From Microbacterium trichothecenolyticum (GTDB lineage Bacteria > Actinomycetota > Actinomycetes > Actinomycetales > Microbacteriaceae): a stretch of 64,000 nt of DNA. The stretch lies in assembly GCF_000956465.1 (NCBI RefSeq), contig NZ_JYJA01000040.1, forward strand, positions 124,001 to 188,000, read 5' to 3'. Positions 54,573 through 63,291 of the stretch are shown here, in pieces. Below the pieces are notes generated by a model. The model was not told the origin of the DNA. It worked only from the letters and a program-made list of their open reading frames with translations, and made no database searches. A program made the position numbers and the translations under genes. Within the stretch, counting starts at the first letter, position 1, and every line of letters begins with the position of its first letter.

Positions 54573-55013
54573 ATGGACCTGCGCGTCGCGGCGTACGCGG
54601 TGATCGTGGACGACCACGACCGCATCCTGCTCGCGCACTGGAACGAGGGCCGCCGCGCCGCGTGGACGATGCCCGGTGGCGGCCTCGAGCCCGGCGAGGA
54701 CCCCGAGAGCGCCGCGCGCCGCGAGGTCAGGGAAGAGACCGGCTACCGGGTCGAGATCGACGGGCTCCTCGGCATCCATTCCCGTGTGATCCCGCCAGGA
54801 CGCCGCCTCAAGCCCGGCGCGGACCTCCCGCTTCACACGCTGCGCATCGTCTACCGTGCCCGCGTCACCGGCGGGCGCCTCCGCAATGAGACGGACGGCT
54901 CCACGGATCGCGCCGAGTGGTTCGCGCTCCCCGAGGTCCGCGCGCTGCAACGCGTCAAGCTCGTCGACATCGCCCTCGACATGGCGGGGATCGAAGTGCC
55001 GCCGGCGGACTGA
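54573..55013 (+). CDS. NUDIX hydrolase
   Basis: 146 residues from ATG 54573. The Nudix box is complete (GGLEPGEDPESAARREVREE then TGYRV, ~residues 36-60), with the REVREE metal-binding helix. It hydrolyses a nucleoside-diphosphate-linked compound, but the substrate can not be told from sequence. TAGGGT lies five bases before the ATG with no ribosome site, again a leaderless layout. Confidence 0.9.
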   Translation: MDLRVAAYAVIVDDHDRILLAHWNEGRRAAWTMPGGGLEPGEDPESAARREVREETGYRVEIDGLLGIHSRVIPPGRRLKPGADLPLHTLRIVYRARVTGGRLRNETDGSTDRAEWFALPEVRALQRVKLVDIALDMAGIEVPPAD

Positions 55014-55028
55014 GGGAGACGGATGCCG

Positions 55029-55526
55029 TCAGTCGATGGGCTGCGAGATGTCGGCGACCGTCGCGCCGTAGGCGGCGATGAGGGCGTCGGCGTCGACGAA
55101 CATGCTGTACCCGTGGGCGCCAGCCCCCATCGCGATGCGCTGACCCACGATCTCGGCGTCGGCGTAGATCGGCCAGTCGTGCGTGCTGCCGAGCGGCACG
55201 ATGGTGCCCCGCTCGTAGCCCGTGGCCGCGAGGGCGCGCGCCGGATCCGGCAGCTGGAGCTTGTTCACCCCGACGATGGCGCGCAGTTTCGGCCAGGAGA
55301 TCGCGCGATCGCCCGGGATCAGGGCGAACAGGTAGGTGTCGTCGCTGCGCTTGACGACGAGCGTCTTCACGATGCCCGACGGCGGGATGCCGAGGATCGC
55401 GGCAGCCTCCGGCAGGCTGTTCGCCGCCGGACGCTCCCGGATCTCGACCTCGAGGCCACGCTCCGCCGCCGCCGCGCGGACGCGGTCGACGCCGGCCAGG
55501 GCCTCACCCGTAGCGGGATCAGGCAT
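55029..55526 (-). CDS. YbaK/EbsC-family aminoacyl-tRNA deacylase
   Basis: 165 residues from ATG 55526, overlapping the upstream gene by 8 bp. The YbaK fold is recognisable: GIPPSGIVKTLVVKRSDDTY with the conserved lysine, then FALIPGDRAISWPKLRAIVG and GGxS-like GAGAHGYSMFVD at the C-terminus. These proteins free-stand and remove mischarged amino acids (Cys or Ala from tRNA-Pro). Confidence 0.87.
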   Translation of the reverse strand: MPDPATGEALAGVDRVRAAAAERGLEVEIRERPAANSLPEAAAILGIPPSGIVKTLVVKRSDDTYLFALIPGDRAISWPKLRAIVGVNKLQLPDPARALAATGYERGTIVPLGSTHDWPIYADAEIVGQRIAMGAGAHGYSMFVDADALIAAYGATVADISQPID

Positions 55527-56034
55527 CCGGTGCGCGCAGCGGGTCGTCCGCGACCCAGAGTTCGTCGTCGGCACGCAGCGTCTGCCACGCGGCGTACAGC
55601 ACGCCGACCGCGGCGGCGACGCCGAGGATGATGGCGATCACGCCGCCCGCCCCGATGCCCTTCTTCGCCGGAACAGGGGCCGCCTTGGCCCACGAGGACG
55701 GAAGGCTGATGCCGCGGCCATTCGCCAGGCGCGAGCGCTGCTCGTTGGCCGCGTCCCACACCGACAGCGCGGAGCCGACCACGGCGCCGGCGGCCGGGAT
55801 GACCGTGGTGTTGACGACCTTCTTGCCCTTGTCGACATAGGGGGCGGCGTACTTGTCGTAGCCGGCCTGGACCTGCGGCTTGACCTGCTCGCGACCGAAG
55901 TGACCGAGCTGACGGCTCGCCTCACGGGCGACGGTCGCGGCCTCTCCGACCAGAACCTGCTGGGCCTCCCAGAGGTTTCCGGCCTGCTTCTGCAGCTTCT
56001 CGAGTTCCTTCTTGCGCTTGCGGCTGAGGCTCAC
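55519..56034 (-). CDS. Hypothetical protein with C-terminal membrane anchor
   Basis: 171 residues from GTG 56034 with GGGAGGG upstream. A basic, helical N-terminal half (RKRKKELEKLQKQAGNLWEA) looks coiled-coil-like; the middle has an Ala/Gly-rich segment (VIPAAGAVVGSALSVW), and one span lies near residue 130 (GVIAIILGVAAAVGVLYAAW). Conserved-looking but not recognised. It probably is co-transcribed with the YbaK gene. Confidence 0.6.
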   Translation of the reverse strand: MSLSRKRKKELEKLQKQAGNLWEAQQVLVGEAATVAREASRQLGHFGREQVKPQVQAGYDKYAAPYVDKGKKVVNTTVIPAAGAVVGSALSVWDAANEQRSRLANGRGISLPSSWAKAAPVPAKKGIGAGGVIAIILGVAAAVGVLYAAWQTLRADDELWVADDPLRAPDA

Positions 56035-56131
56035 GGTTTGCCCTCCCTATCGTGGGGATGTCGGTCTCTTCATCTTGCCAGACCACCGCTGAGACGGGAG
56101 GGGTTGCAGGGAACTCTGAGACAATGTAGAC

Positions 56132-56704
56132 ATGCCGCTTCACACTGCTGTCGCAACGATCCACACCAACTACGGCGACATCGTCGTCAACCTGTTCGGC
56201 GACCAGGCTCCTCGCACCGTGCAGAACTTCATCGGCCTGTCCGACGGTTCGCAGGCGTGGACGCACCCGGCGACCGGCCAGCCGGGCGAGGGCCCGCTGT
56301 ACAAGGACGTCATCTTCCACCGCATCATCTCGGGCTTCATGATCCAGGGCGGCGACCCCCTCGGGCAGGGCGTGGGCGGTCCGGGCTACAACTTCAACGA
56401 CGAGATCAGCGGCGAACTCACCTTCACCGCTCCCTACAAGCTCGCCATGGCGAACGCGGGCCTGCGCCGCAACGCGATCACCGGCCAGCCCGAGGGCACC
56501 AACGGCTCGCAGTTCTTCATCACCGTCCCCGGCCAGGGCGGCCGCGGCCCGGAATGGCTGCAGGGCAAGCACACGATCTTCGGCGAGGTCGTCGACGACG
56601 CCTCCAAGGCCGTCGTCGACACGATCGCCGAGGTGCCGACCGCCGCCGGCGACCGCCCGGTCGAGCCCGTCGTCATCGAGTCGATCGACGTCGCCGCGGT
56701 CTGA
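56132..56704 (+). CDS. ppiA: Cyclophilin-type peptidyl-prolyl cis-trans isomerase
   Basis: 190 residues from ATG 56132. Cyclophilin landmarks: VIFHRIISGFMIQGGDP with the catalytic arginine, NGSQFFITV, and HTIFGEVV. No signal peptide, so cytoplasmic, as for the single actinobacterial PpiA near oriC. It catalyses proline isomerisation in protein folding. Confidence 0.95.
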   Translation: MPLHTAVATIHTNYGDIVVNLFGDQAPRTVQNFIGLSDGSQAWTHPATGQPGEGPLYKDVIFHRIISGFMIQGGDPLGQGVGGPGYNFNDEISGELTFTAPYKLAMANAGLRRNAITGQPEGTNGSQFFITVPGQGGRGPEWLQGKHTIFGEVVDDASKAVVDTIAEVPTAAGDRPVEPVVIESIDVAAV

Positions 56705-56791
56705 GCGCGAGCGTCACCGGGCCCGGGGCGGCGACCGCCGCCCCGGGCCATCCGCATCCCTGAGCCCAGGCGAGACAGAGACGGGTCCCTC

Positions 56792-57685
56792 GTGAGCACG
56801 CAGGAATTCCAGCGCAACCGCGACAACTTCTGCTACCGGCATCCCGACCGGCAGAGCTTCGTGCTGTGCCAGCGGTGCCTGCGCACGATCTGCCCGGAAT
56901 GCCAGACTCAGGGCGCCGTCGGGGTCATCTGTCCGGAGTGCCTCCGCGACCAGCAGAAGGCGCAGTCGCCGGCACAGAAGAAGGCCGAACGGCGGTGGTC
57001 GCGCCCCCGTGCCGTGTCGGCGTCGGCCGGCCGGCCCATCGTGACCTACTCGATCATCGCGATCACGGCCTTCGTCTTCCTGCTCACGCTCATCCCCGGC
57101 GGCTTCGGCGGCGCCGTCCAGGACGCGCTGTACTACTGGGCGCCGCTGCTCTACCCCGAGTTCCGGGGCACCTCCCAGCCCTGGCGTCTGCTCACCGTTG
57201 CCCTCGTTCACTCGGGCATCTGGCATGTGGGACTCAACATGCTCGCCCTGTGGATGATCGGACGCAGCCTCGAGCCGCTCCTCGGCCGCGGGCGGTTCCT
57301 CACCCTCTACCTCCTGAGCGCGCTCGGCGGGTCGGTCGCCGTGACGCTCCTGTCGTTCACGACGCCCGTGGTCGGGGCATCCGGTGCCATCTTCGGCCTC
57401 TTCGGGGCGCTCCTCGTGATCGGCCGGCACATCGGCGCGAACATCGCCGGTATCGCCCTCGTGCTCGGAATCAACCTCGTGATCGGGTTCATCCCCGGAT
57501 TCAACGTGTCGTGGCAGGCGCACGTCGGTGGACTCGTCGTCGGTCTGCTCGTCGCATTCATCTACACGCGCACGCGTGCGGTCCGCCAGCGCGGGCTGCA
57601 GATCGGGCTGCTCGTCGCGGTCGGCGCGGGGCTCGTGGCTCTCCTGTTCGTGCCGGTCTTCTTCCCCGCGCTCATCATCCTCTGA
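56792..57685 (+). CDS. Rhomboid-family intramembrane serine protease with N-terminal zinc-binding domain
   Basis: 297 residues from GTG 56792. Residues ~13-52 form a Cys/His cluster (CYRHPDR, CQRCLRTICPECQ, CPECL) of the B-box type that probably binds zinc. The rhomboid domain follows with at least six spans: the catalytic serine sits in VGASGAIFGLFGAL, the histidine in WQAHVGGLVVG, and HxxxN-like HVGLNMLAL stabilises the oxyanion. It cleaves membrane-embedded substrates, unknown here. Confidence 0.93.
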   Translation: MSTQEFQRNRDNFCYRHPDRQSFVLCQRCLRTICPECQTQGAVGVICPECLRDQQKAQSPAQKKAERRWSRPRAVSASAGRPIVTYSIIAITAFVFLLTLIPGGFGGAVQDALYYWAPLLYPEFRGTSQPWRLLTVALVHSGIWHVGLNMLALWMIGRSLEPLLGRGRFLTLYLLSALGGSVAVTLLSFTTPVVGASGAIFGLFGALLVIGRHIGANIAGIALVLGINLVIGFIPGFNVSWQAHVGGLVVGLLVAFIYTRTRAVRQRGLQIGLLVAVGAGLVALLFVPVFFPALIIL

Positions 57686-57691
57686 ACAGAG

Positions 57692-57766
57692 TTATCCACA
57701 GGTTCATCCACACCCTGGGGAGAATGACACCGGTGTAATTCACAGGTGTTAACAGACTTGTTAACA
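57692..57766. other. DnaA boxes and palindromes downstream of the rhomboid gene
   Basis: In the 164-bp convergent gap lie a perfect DnaA box TTATCCACA (57692-57700), a near box TCATCCACA (57704-57712), the palindrome ACACCGGTGT (57727-57736) and two copies of the palindrome TGTTAACA (57747-57754, 57759-57766). Confidence 0.6.
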
Positions 57767-57805
57767 ACTCCGGATCGGCCGGATCCGCAGCATCCGGGCA
57801 CGGAA

Positions 57806-57833
57806 AAACCCCGGTCGCCGTAGACCGGGGTTT
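57806..57833. terminator. Bidirectional terminator of crgA and the rhomboid gene
   Basis: Perfect 11-bp stem AAACCCCGGTC / GACCGGGGTTT with a 6-nt loop; the minus strand continues with a run of five T, so it is a strong intrinsic terminator for crgA. Confidence 0.9.
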
Positions 57834-57849
57834 CTCTTTCGAAGTGTCG

Positions 57850-58089
57850 CTACCGCCAGCGCGTCGTCATCAGGAAGCCGATGAAGGCGATGCCGAAGCC
57901 GATCACGAGGTTCCATGCCCCGATGTCGGGGATCGGGAACGCCATGCCGCTCAGGTAGAAGACGAGGATCCACACCAGACCGATGAGCATCAGTCCGATC
58001 ATGATCGGCTTGAACCACACCGGGTTGGGTGCGGCTTCGCCTTCTGCGCGCTCGACGAGCGAGTCGTCGTCTTTGCCGGGTCGTGCCAT
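57850..58089 (-). CDS. crgA: Cell division protein CrgA
   Basis: 79 residues from ATG 58089. The family pattern is clear: charged N-terminus, NPVWFKPIMIGLMLIGLVWI first span, an external YLSGMAFPIPDIGAWN loop and a second span ending FIGFLMTTRWR. CrgA regulates FtsZ ring use and recruits wall-synthesis proteins in actinobacteria. Confidence 0.95.
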   Translation of the reverse strand: MARPGKDDDSLVERAEGEAAPNPVWFKPIMIGLMLIGLVWILVFYLSGMAFPIPDIGAWNLVIGFGIAFIGFLMTTRWR

Positions 58090-58144
58090 GCTCAAGAGTC
58101 TAACTGCCAGCCGCGCCACAGCCCGCCCTGACTAGAATCCACCT

Positions 58145-58942
58145 GTGGATGACGCGCTTTCCGGTCAGGGGCGAGCTGCCCGCGGGACTCGAACCCCGCG
58201 TCGGCGCACGTCCGTCGTCGGCGTCATCGGCGAGGTCCTCATCACCGCCGGCGTCATCGTGCTCCTCTACGTCGTGTGGCAGCTCTGGGTGGGCGACCTC
58301 ATCTACGGCGCTGAGCGCAACGCCGAGGGCACGGAGCTGTCGCAGGAGTGGCAGGCGCAGTACGAGGAGCAGACTCCCGAGCCCGCGCCGACCGACGCCG
58401 GCACCGACCCCGAGGTCGTGCCCGTCACCGCGCCGCCGCCTGTGCTCGCCGAACCCGCCGACGGACAGACCTTCGCCATCATGCGGATCCCCCGGTTCGG
58501 CGCGGACTACGCCGTGCCGATGGCCGGCGGCGTCACGCGCGCCCGCACCCTCGACCCGATCGGCATCGGTCATTACCCCGGCACGAAGATGCCGGGCGAA
58601 GCGGGCAACTTCGCCCTCGCCGCTCACCGCACCACGTGGGGCAAGCCCTTCAACCGCATCGCCGATCTGCACGTCGGCGACGCGATCGTCGTCGAGACGC
58701 AGGAGGGCTGGTACACGTACCGCTTCCGCACGCTCCAATACGTCAAGCCGAATGAGGTCGAGGTGCTCCTTCCCGTCCCCCAGGCGATGGACGTCCCCGC
58801 AGGAACGGCCTACATCACGCTCACGAGCTGCAGCCCGATGTACGCCATGACCGAGCGCATTGTGGCGTACGGCGTGTTCGAGTCGTTCACGCCCCGCTCC
58901 GCCAGCGGCGAAGAACCGGCCTCGCTCCAGGCGGTGGCCTGA
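58145..58942 (+). CDS. Class E sortase
   Basis: 265 residues from GTG 58145, six bases after a TAGAAT -10 hexamer. A cytoplasmic basic start precedes one span (VIGEVLITAGVIVLLYVVW region), a Pro/Thr-rich stalk, and the sortase barrel. The catalytic histidine is in NFALAAHRTTWG, the cysteine in ITLTSCSPMYAMTER and the arginine follows in the same segment. Class E sortases attach LAXTG-type proteins to the wall in high-GC Gram-positives. Confidence 0.92.
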   Translation: MDDALSGQGRAARGTRTPRRRTSVVGVIGEVLITAGVIVLLYVVWQLWVGDLIYGAERNAEGTELSQEWQAQYEEQTPEPAPTDAGTDPEVVPVTAPPPVLAEPADGQTFAIMRIPRFGADYAVPMAGGVTRARTLDPIGIGHYPGTKMPGEAGNFALAAHRTTWGKPFNRIADLHVGDAIVVETQEGWYTYRFRTLQYVKPNEVEVLLPVPQAMDVPAGTAYITLTSCSPMYAMTERIVAYGVFESFTPRSASGEEPASLQAVA

Positions 58943-59130
58943 TGTACGCGGGTCTGTGGCGGATCCTCCCCGGCCCGTGGTGGGTGAGGGTCCTCATCCT
59001 GCTCGTGCTGATCGCCGCGGTGCTGTACGGACTCCTCTTCTACGTGTTCCCGTGGGTGAGCCAGTTCGTGAACCCGCAGGAGGTCACCGTCACCCTCCCC
59101 GCGGCGTCCACGCCGACGCCCTCGTCGTGA
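58942..59130 (+). CDS. Small membrane protein after the sortase
   Basis: 62 residues from ATG 58942 (TGATG overlap). One span (VRVLILLVLIAAVLYGLLFY) follows a Trp-rich start, with an external tail ending in Thr/Pro. Conserved between sortase and pabA in relatives; function unknown. It is coupled to both neighbours by overlapping stops and starts. Confidence 0.7.
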   Translation: MYAGLWRILPGPWWVRVLILLVLIAAVLYGLLFYVFPWVSQFVNPQEVTVTLPAASTPTPSS

Positions 59131-59783
59131 CCGACCCCTCCTCGTCGGCGCCGATCCTCGTCGTCGACAATCACGACAGCTTCGTGCACACCCTGATCGG
59201 GTACCTTCACGAACTCGGCGCCGACACCGATCTCGTCGAGGCGGATGCCCTCGCCGATCCGTCGCGGGACATCGCAGGCCGGCCAGGCGTCCTCGTCTCA
59301 CCCGGACCCGGTGCCCCCGCCGACGCCGGCGCGTCGATCGAGGTGGTCCGCGCCGCAGCGGCCGGCGGCATCCCTCTCCTCGGCGTGTGTCTCGGCCACC
59401 AGGCGATCGGCGAGGCGTTCGGAGCCACCGTCGATCACGCGCCAGAGCTCATGCACGGCATGACGTCGCTCGTGCACCACGACAGCTCACTCCTGTACAC
59501 CGGACTGCCCGACCCCTTCTCAGCCACGCGATACCACTCCCTCGCGATCGTGCCCGAGACGCTCTCCGATGACCTCGTCGTCACGAGCCGCACGGCGAGC
59601 GGGGTGATCATGGGCGTCTCCCATCGCACCGCGCCCATCCTCGGGGTGCAGTTCCACCCTGAGAGCGTGCTCACCGAGGGCGGCTACCGTCTGCTCGGCA
59701 ACTGGCTCGCATCGATCGGATACACGGATGCCGCGTCCCGCGGCGCTGCGCTGAGCCCGCGGCGCCGAGCCCCCGGGCGGTGA
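59127..59783 (+). CDS. pabA: Class I glutamine amidotransferase (PabA/TrpG type)
   Basis: 218 residues from GTG 59127 overlapping the previous stop. VVDNHDSFVHTL is the typical PabA/TrpG opening. The nucleophile cysteine is in GVCLGHQAIG and the His-Glu pair in QFHPESV. It supplies ammonia for chorismate amination to aminodeoxychorismate or anthranilate. Its partner is not in the window, so PabA versus TrpG can not be decided; the locus near pknB usually holds pabA. Confidence 0.87.
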   Translation: MTDPSSSAPILVVDNHDSFVHTLIGYLHELGADTDLVEADALADPSRDIAGRPGVLVSPGPGAPADAGASIEVVRAAAAGGIPLLGVCLGHQAIGEAFGATVDHAPELMHGMTSLVHHDSSLLYTGLPDPFSATRYHSLAIVPETLSDDLVVTSRTASGVIMGVSHRTAPILGVQFHPESVLTEGGYRLLGNWLASIGYTDAASRGAALSPRRRAPGR

Positions 59784-59792
59784 GCCGGCGGG

Positions 59793-61493
59793 TCAGGCTC
59801 CCGTGCAGTAGGTCAGCGTGATCTCGGAGTGGACCGGGACGTCCCCCGGAGTGAGGGACTGCGACGACACCGTCGGCGGGGTGGAGCCCGCACAGTTCGG
59901 GTCTTCCGCCGGGATCACCGTGAGGCCGAGGCTCTCGAGCTCCCGGGTCGCCGCATCGACGGTGTAGCCGCGCACATCGTTGATGGCCACGCGGCCGGAG
60001 GCGACCACGAGATTCACCATCGCCCCGGTGGGCACGCTCGCCCCGTCGACGGGGTCGCTCGAGATCACCGTGCCCGCCGCGAGATCCTTGTCGTTCTGCT
60101 GAATGACGGTGCCCAGCTGCAGCCCCGCGCCCGTGATGGCCGAGGTCGCGGCATCCTGTCCGAGGCCGGTCAGCGTCGGGACCGTCGACATCTGCTGTCC
60201 GGTCGACACGTAGACCTTCACCTGCTGCTCGGGCGTGACCGAGGTCCCCGCCTCGGGATCGGTGCGGATGACGTTGCCCGCCGCGACGTCGGTGCTCTCC
60301 TCGTCGACGCGGATCGCGCGGAGGTCCGACTCGGCGAGGGTGTCGTTCGCCCGCTCGTAGGTCATGCCCGACACGTCCGGCACCTCGCGGACGTTGCCCG
60401 GGAGGTCGTCGCGCGGCTGGATCGTGAGCACCCAGAACAGCAGAGAGATGAGCAGCACGCCCAGCAGTGCCACGCCGGCCCAGATCCACGCCACCGGCGG
60501 GCCGGCTTGTGTGCGCTTCATCGTGGTGTCGGTGCTCAGCTGACGCAGCGACCGCGCGGTCTCGGCGGCCTGCCGCGGGTTCGGCCCGTACAGCTCGCTC
60601 GTGAGGGCCCCGACCTGGCGCTTGGAGGGCTGTCGGCCGTCGACCGTCGCGTCGAGCGCCTCGCGGAAGCCTGCGGCGTCCTGGTAGCGCTGGAACGGGT
60701 CCTTGGCGAGGGCGCGCAGCGCGACGGTGTCGAGCGCCCGTGGCACGGTGTCGTTCACCTCGGACGGCGGCACCGGTGCCTCGCTGACGTGCTGGTACGC
60801 GACCGCGACGGGCGACTCGCCGCGGAACGGCTGGCGACCGGTGAGAAGCTCGTACAGCACGACGCCCGTCGAGTACACGTCGGCGCGGGCGTCGACCGGC
60901 TCGCCCTTGGCCTGCTCCGGCGAGAAGTATGCGGCGGTGCCGAGGATCTGGGTCGTCTCGGCGACCGTCGACGACGAGTCCGACACCGCGCGCGCGATGC
61001 CGAAGTCCATGACCTTCACCTGTCCGGCGTCGGTCACCATGACGTTGCCCGGCTTGATGTCGCGGTGCACCACACCGGCCCGGTGCGAGTACTCGAGGGC
61101 CTCGAGGATCCCGTCGACGTAGCGGACGGCATCCGTCACCGGGACGGGGCCCGCCGCGATGATCTCTTTGAGGAGCCGGCCCTTGACGAGCTCCATGACG
61201 ATGAAAGGCACCGGGCGCACGGTGCCGTCGGGAGCGGTCAGAGAGTCCTCGCCGGCGTCGTAGACGCGGACGATGGTCGGGTGGGCCATGCGGGAGGCCG
61301 CCTGCGCCTCGAGGCGGAACCGCGTGCGGAACGCGTTGTCGTCGGCGAGCTCGCGGTCGAGGATCTTGATCGCGACCTCCCGGCCGAGCGTGAGGTCGTA
61401 CCCGCGGTAGACGCTCGCCATGCCGCCCCGGCCGATCGGCTCATCGATGCGATAGCGCCCCGAAAGCACGCGCGGCTCAGCTGTCACGGTCAC
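59793..61493 (-). CDS. pknB: Serine/threonine protein kinase PknB with PASTA repeats
   Basis: 566 residues from GTG 61493. Kinase domain: glycine loop IGRGGMASVYRG, VAIKIL lysine, HRDIKPGNV catalytic loop and DFGIARA. A ~60-residue linker leads to one span near residue 340 (VALLGVLLISLLFWVL). Outside lie three PASTA repeats (from VPDVSGMTYERAND, VPTLTGLGQDAATS and INDVRGYTVDAATR); the last is atypical with a cysteine pair. It senses muropeptides/lipid II and controls wall growth. Mycobacterial PknB has four repeats. Confidence 0.94.
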   Translation of the reverse strand: MTVTAEPRVLSGRYRIDEPIGRGGMASVYRGYDLTLGREVAIKILDRELADDNAFRTRFRLEAQAASRMAHPTIVRVYDAGEDSLTAPDGTVRPVPFIVMELVKGRLLKEIIAAGPVPVTDAVRYVDGILEALEYSHRAGVVHRDIKPGNVMVTDAGQVKVMDFGIARAVSDSSSTVAETTQILGTAAYFSPEQAKGEPVDARADVYSTGVVLYELLTGRQPFRGESPVAVAYQHVSEAPVPPSEVNDTVPRALDTVALRALAKDPFQRYQDAAGFREALDATVDGRQPSKRQVGALTSELYGPNPRQAAETARSLRQLSTDTTMKRTQAGPPVAWIWAGVALLGVLLISLLFWVLTIQPRDDLPGNVREVPDVSGMTYERANDTLAESDLRAIRVDEESTDVAAGNVIRTDPEAGTSVTPEQQVKVYVSTGQQMSTVPTLTGLGQDAATSAITGAGLQLGTVIQQNDKDLAAGTVISSDPVDGASVPTGAMVNLVVASGRVAINDVRGYTVDAATRELESLGLTVIPAEDPNCAGSTPPTVSSQSLTPGDVPVHSEITLTYCTGA

Positions 61494-61529
61494 TCCCTGC
61501 CTGGAACATCAGCCACATTAGCCGAGCCT

Positions 61530-61560
61530 GAGCGGGTCGCACGTGCCGTACGACCCGCTC
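61530..61560 (-). terminator. Hairpin between pknA and pknB
   Basis: Perfect 10-bp stem GAGCGGGTCG / CGACCCGCTC with an 11-nt loop in the 88-bp gap; possible attenuator. Confidence 0.5.
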
Positions 61561-61581
61561 GGAGGACTCACTCAGCCAAGC

Positions 61582-63291
61582 TCACGGCGTAGGCGTCGGG
61601 ATCGGGGCCGCGGCCTCGATCAGCACCGTCGCCTCGCCGGACGCGCCCGACGTGCGGTTGCCTGCCGTGCCGCCGCTGCAGGTGACGGTGTACGTGACGA
61701 TCACCGTCTGACCGGCCGTGTCGCCCGCCGTCACCGTCGCGTTGCGCGCGTTCTGCGGGAAGTTCGGGCCGTTCTGGATCGTGCCGTTCTGGACCGCGAA
61801 GGTGTAGGAGCTCACCGAGCCGGTGCCGGACGGGCACGTGTAGCCGTCCCACATCACCGTCAGGGTTCCGCCGGGCTCCACCGTCGCCGGCGATCCCTGG
61901 AACGTCGGGGTCGAGGGATCCGGCATCGGGGTCTGCCCCGCGTACGCCGTCAGCTCGATGATCGTGCCCTTCGGCACGTTGCCCGTCGGCGAGACGCTGT
62001 AGATCTTGCCCACACTGCCCTCATCCGGAGCCGCGTTGCCTTCCACGCAGCTCGCCCCGAGGCCGAGCGCGTCGAGCGCGGCCGACGCGGTGGCGCAGTC
62101 CTGGCCGACGTAGTCGTCCGCGACGACGTTCGCCGTGGTGGGCGTCGGCGTCGGGGTGTTCGTCGGCGTCGGGGACGGCGACGCGGACGTCTTCGTCGGG
62201 TCGGGCTCCGGCTCGTTGCCCGAGTTCGCGACGACGGCCCAGATCGTTCCGATCAGCACGAGCAGCAGCAGCGCGATGAGCGCGATCAGCGGCCACGTCC
62301 ACGGGCTGCGCTTCTTCTTCTCGGTCGTCTCTTCGGCGACCTCCTCGCCCGGGGCCGGCATGATGCGGGTCGCCGCGGACGTGTCGGAGCCGGAGGCGAG
62401 CAGCTGGGTCGCCGCGTCGCCGGCGGCGGCCGCGCCCGCGATCGCCGGTACGGCTGCGGCGGCGGCAGCGACGTCTCCGCGGCGCAGCGCCGTGGCGGCG
62501 CGCGCGACGGCGGCAGCCGAGGCGGGTCGCTCCTCGGGCTTCTTGGCGATCATCGCCATGACGAGGTTCTGCACCGGGACGGCGACCGTCGCGGGCAGCG
62601 CGGGCGGCTGCTCGTTGATCTGCGCCATCGCGATCGCGACCTGCGACTCGCCCGTGAACGGACGCTTGCCCGCGAGGCACTCGTACGCGACGATGCCGAG
62701 CGAGTAGATGTCGGTGGCCGGCGACGCCGGGTGTCCTGACGCCTGCTCGGGCGACAGGTACTGCACGGTGCCCATGACCTGGCCGGTGGCGGTCAGCGGC
62801 ACCTGGTCGGCGATGCGCGCGATGCCGAAGTCGGTGATCTTCACACGCCCGTCGGGCGTGATGAGGAGGTTCCCGGGCTTGATGTCGCGGTGCACGAGGC
62901 CCGCCGCGTGCGCGGCCTGCAGTGCGGCGGACGTCTGGGCGACGATGTCGAGCGTCTTGTCGGTCGACAGAGACCCGTCGCGCTCGAGGATCGTCGACAG
63001 CGCCTCGCCGGGGACGAGCTCCATCACGAGGAAGGCACTGCCGTTCTCCTCGCCGTAGTCGAACACGCTGGCGATGCCCTCGTGGTTGACCAGCGCCGCG
63101 TGGCGGGCCTCGGCGCGGAAGCGCTCCAGGAAGCCCGGATCGCCCATGTACTCGTCTTTGAGGATCTTGATGGCGACGGTTCGTCCGATGACGTGGTCGG
63201 TCGCCTCCCAGACCTCGCCCATGCCGCCGATCGCTATCCGCGAATCGAGTTCGTATCGGCCGCCGAAGGTCACGCCCTGCGTCGGTCTCAT
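61582..63291 (-). CDS. pknA: Serine/threonine protein kinase PknA-like with PASTA and Ig-like extracellular part
   Basis: 569 residues from ATG 63291 (ATGA overlap with pbpA). Kinase motifs are intact: IAIGGMGEVWEA, AIKILKDEY, HRDIKPGNLL, DFGIARI. One span lies near residue 345 (WPLIALIALLLLVLIGTIWAV region). A Thr/Pro-rich stalk is followed by one PASTA-like repeat (VVADDYVGQDCATASAALD). A ~110-residue beta domain with paired cysteines then ends the chain (GGTLTVMWDGYTC, YTVTCSGGTAGN). Mycobacterial PknA has no PASTA domain, so the outer part here is unusual. Confidence 0.9.
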   Translation of the reverse strand: MRPTQGVTFGGRYELDSRIAIGGMGEVWEATDHVIGRTVAIKILKDEYMGDPGFLERFRAEARHAALVNHEGIASVFDYGEENGSAFLVMELVPGEALSTILERDGSLSTDKTLDIVAQTSAALQAAHAAGLVHRDIKPGNLLITPDGRVKITDFGIARIADQVPLTATGQVMGTVQYLSPEQASGHPASPATDIYSLGIVAYECLAGKRPFTGESQVAIAMAQINEQPPALPATVAVPVQNLVMAMIAKKPEERPASAAAVARAATALRRGDVAAAAAAVPAIAGAAAAGDAATQLLASGSDTSAATRIMPAPGEEVAEETTEKKKRSPWTWPLIALIALLLLVLIGTIWAVVANSGNEPEPDPTKTSASPSPTPTNTPTPTPTTANVVADDYVGQDCATASAALDALGLGASCVEGNAAPDEGSVGKIYSVSPTGNVPKGTIIELTAYAGQTPMPDPSTPTFQGSPATVEPGGTLTVMWDGYTCPSGTGSVSSYTFAVQNGTIQNGPNFPQNARNATVTAGDTAGQTVIVTYTVTCSGGTAGNRTSGASGEATVLIEAAAPIPTPTP

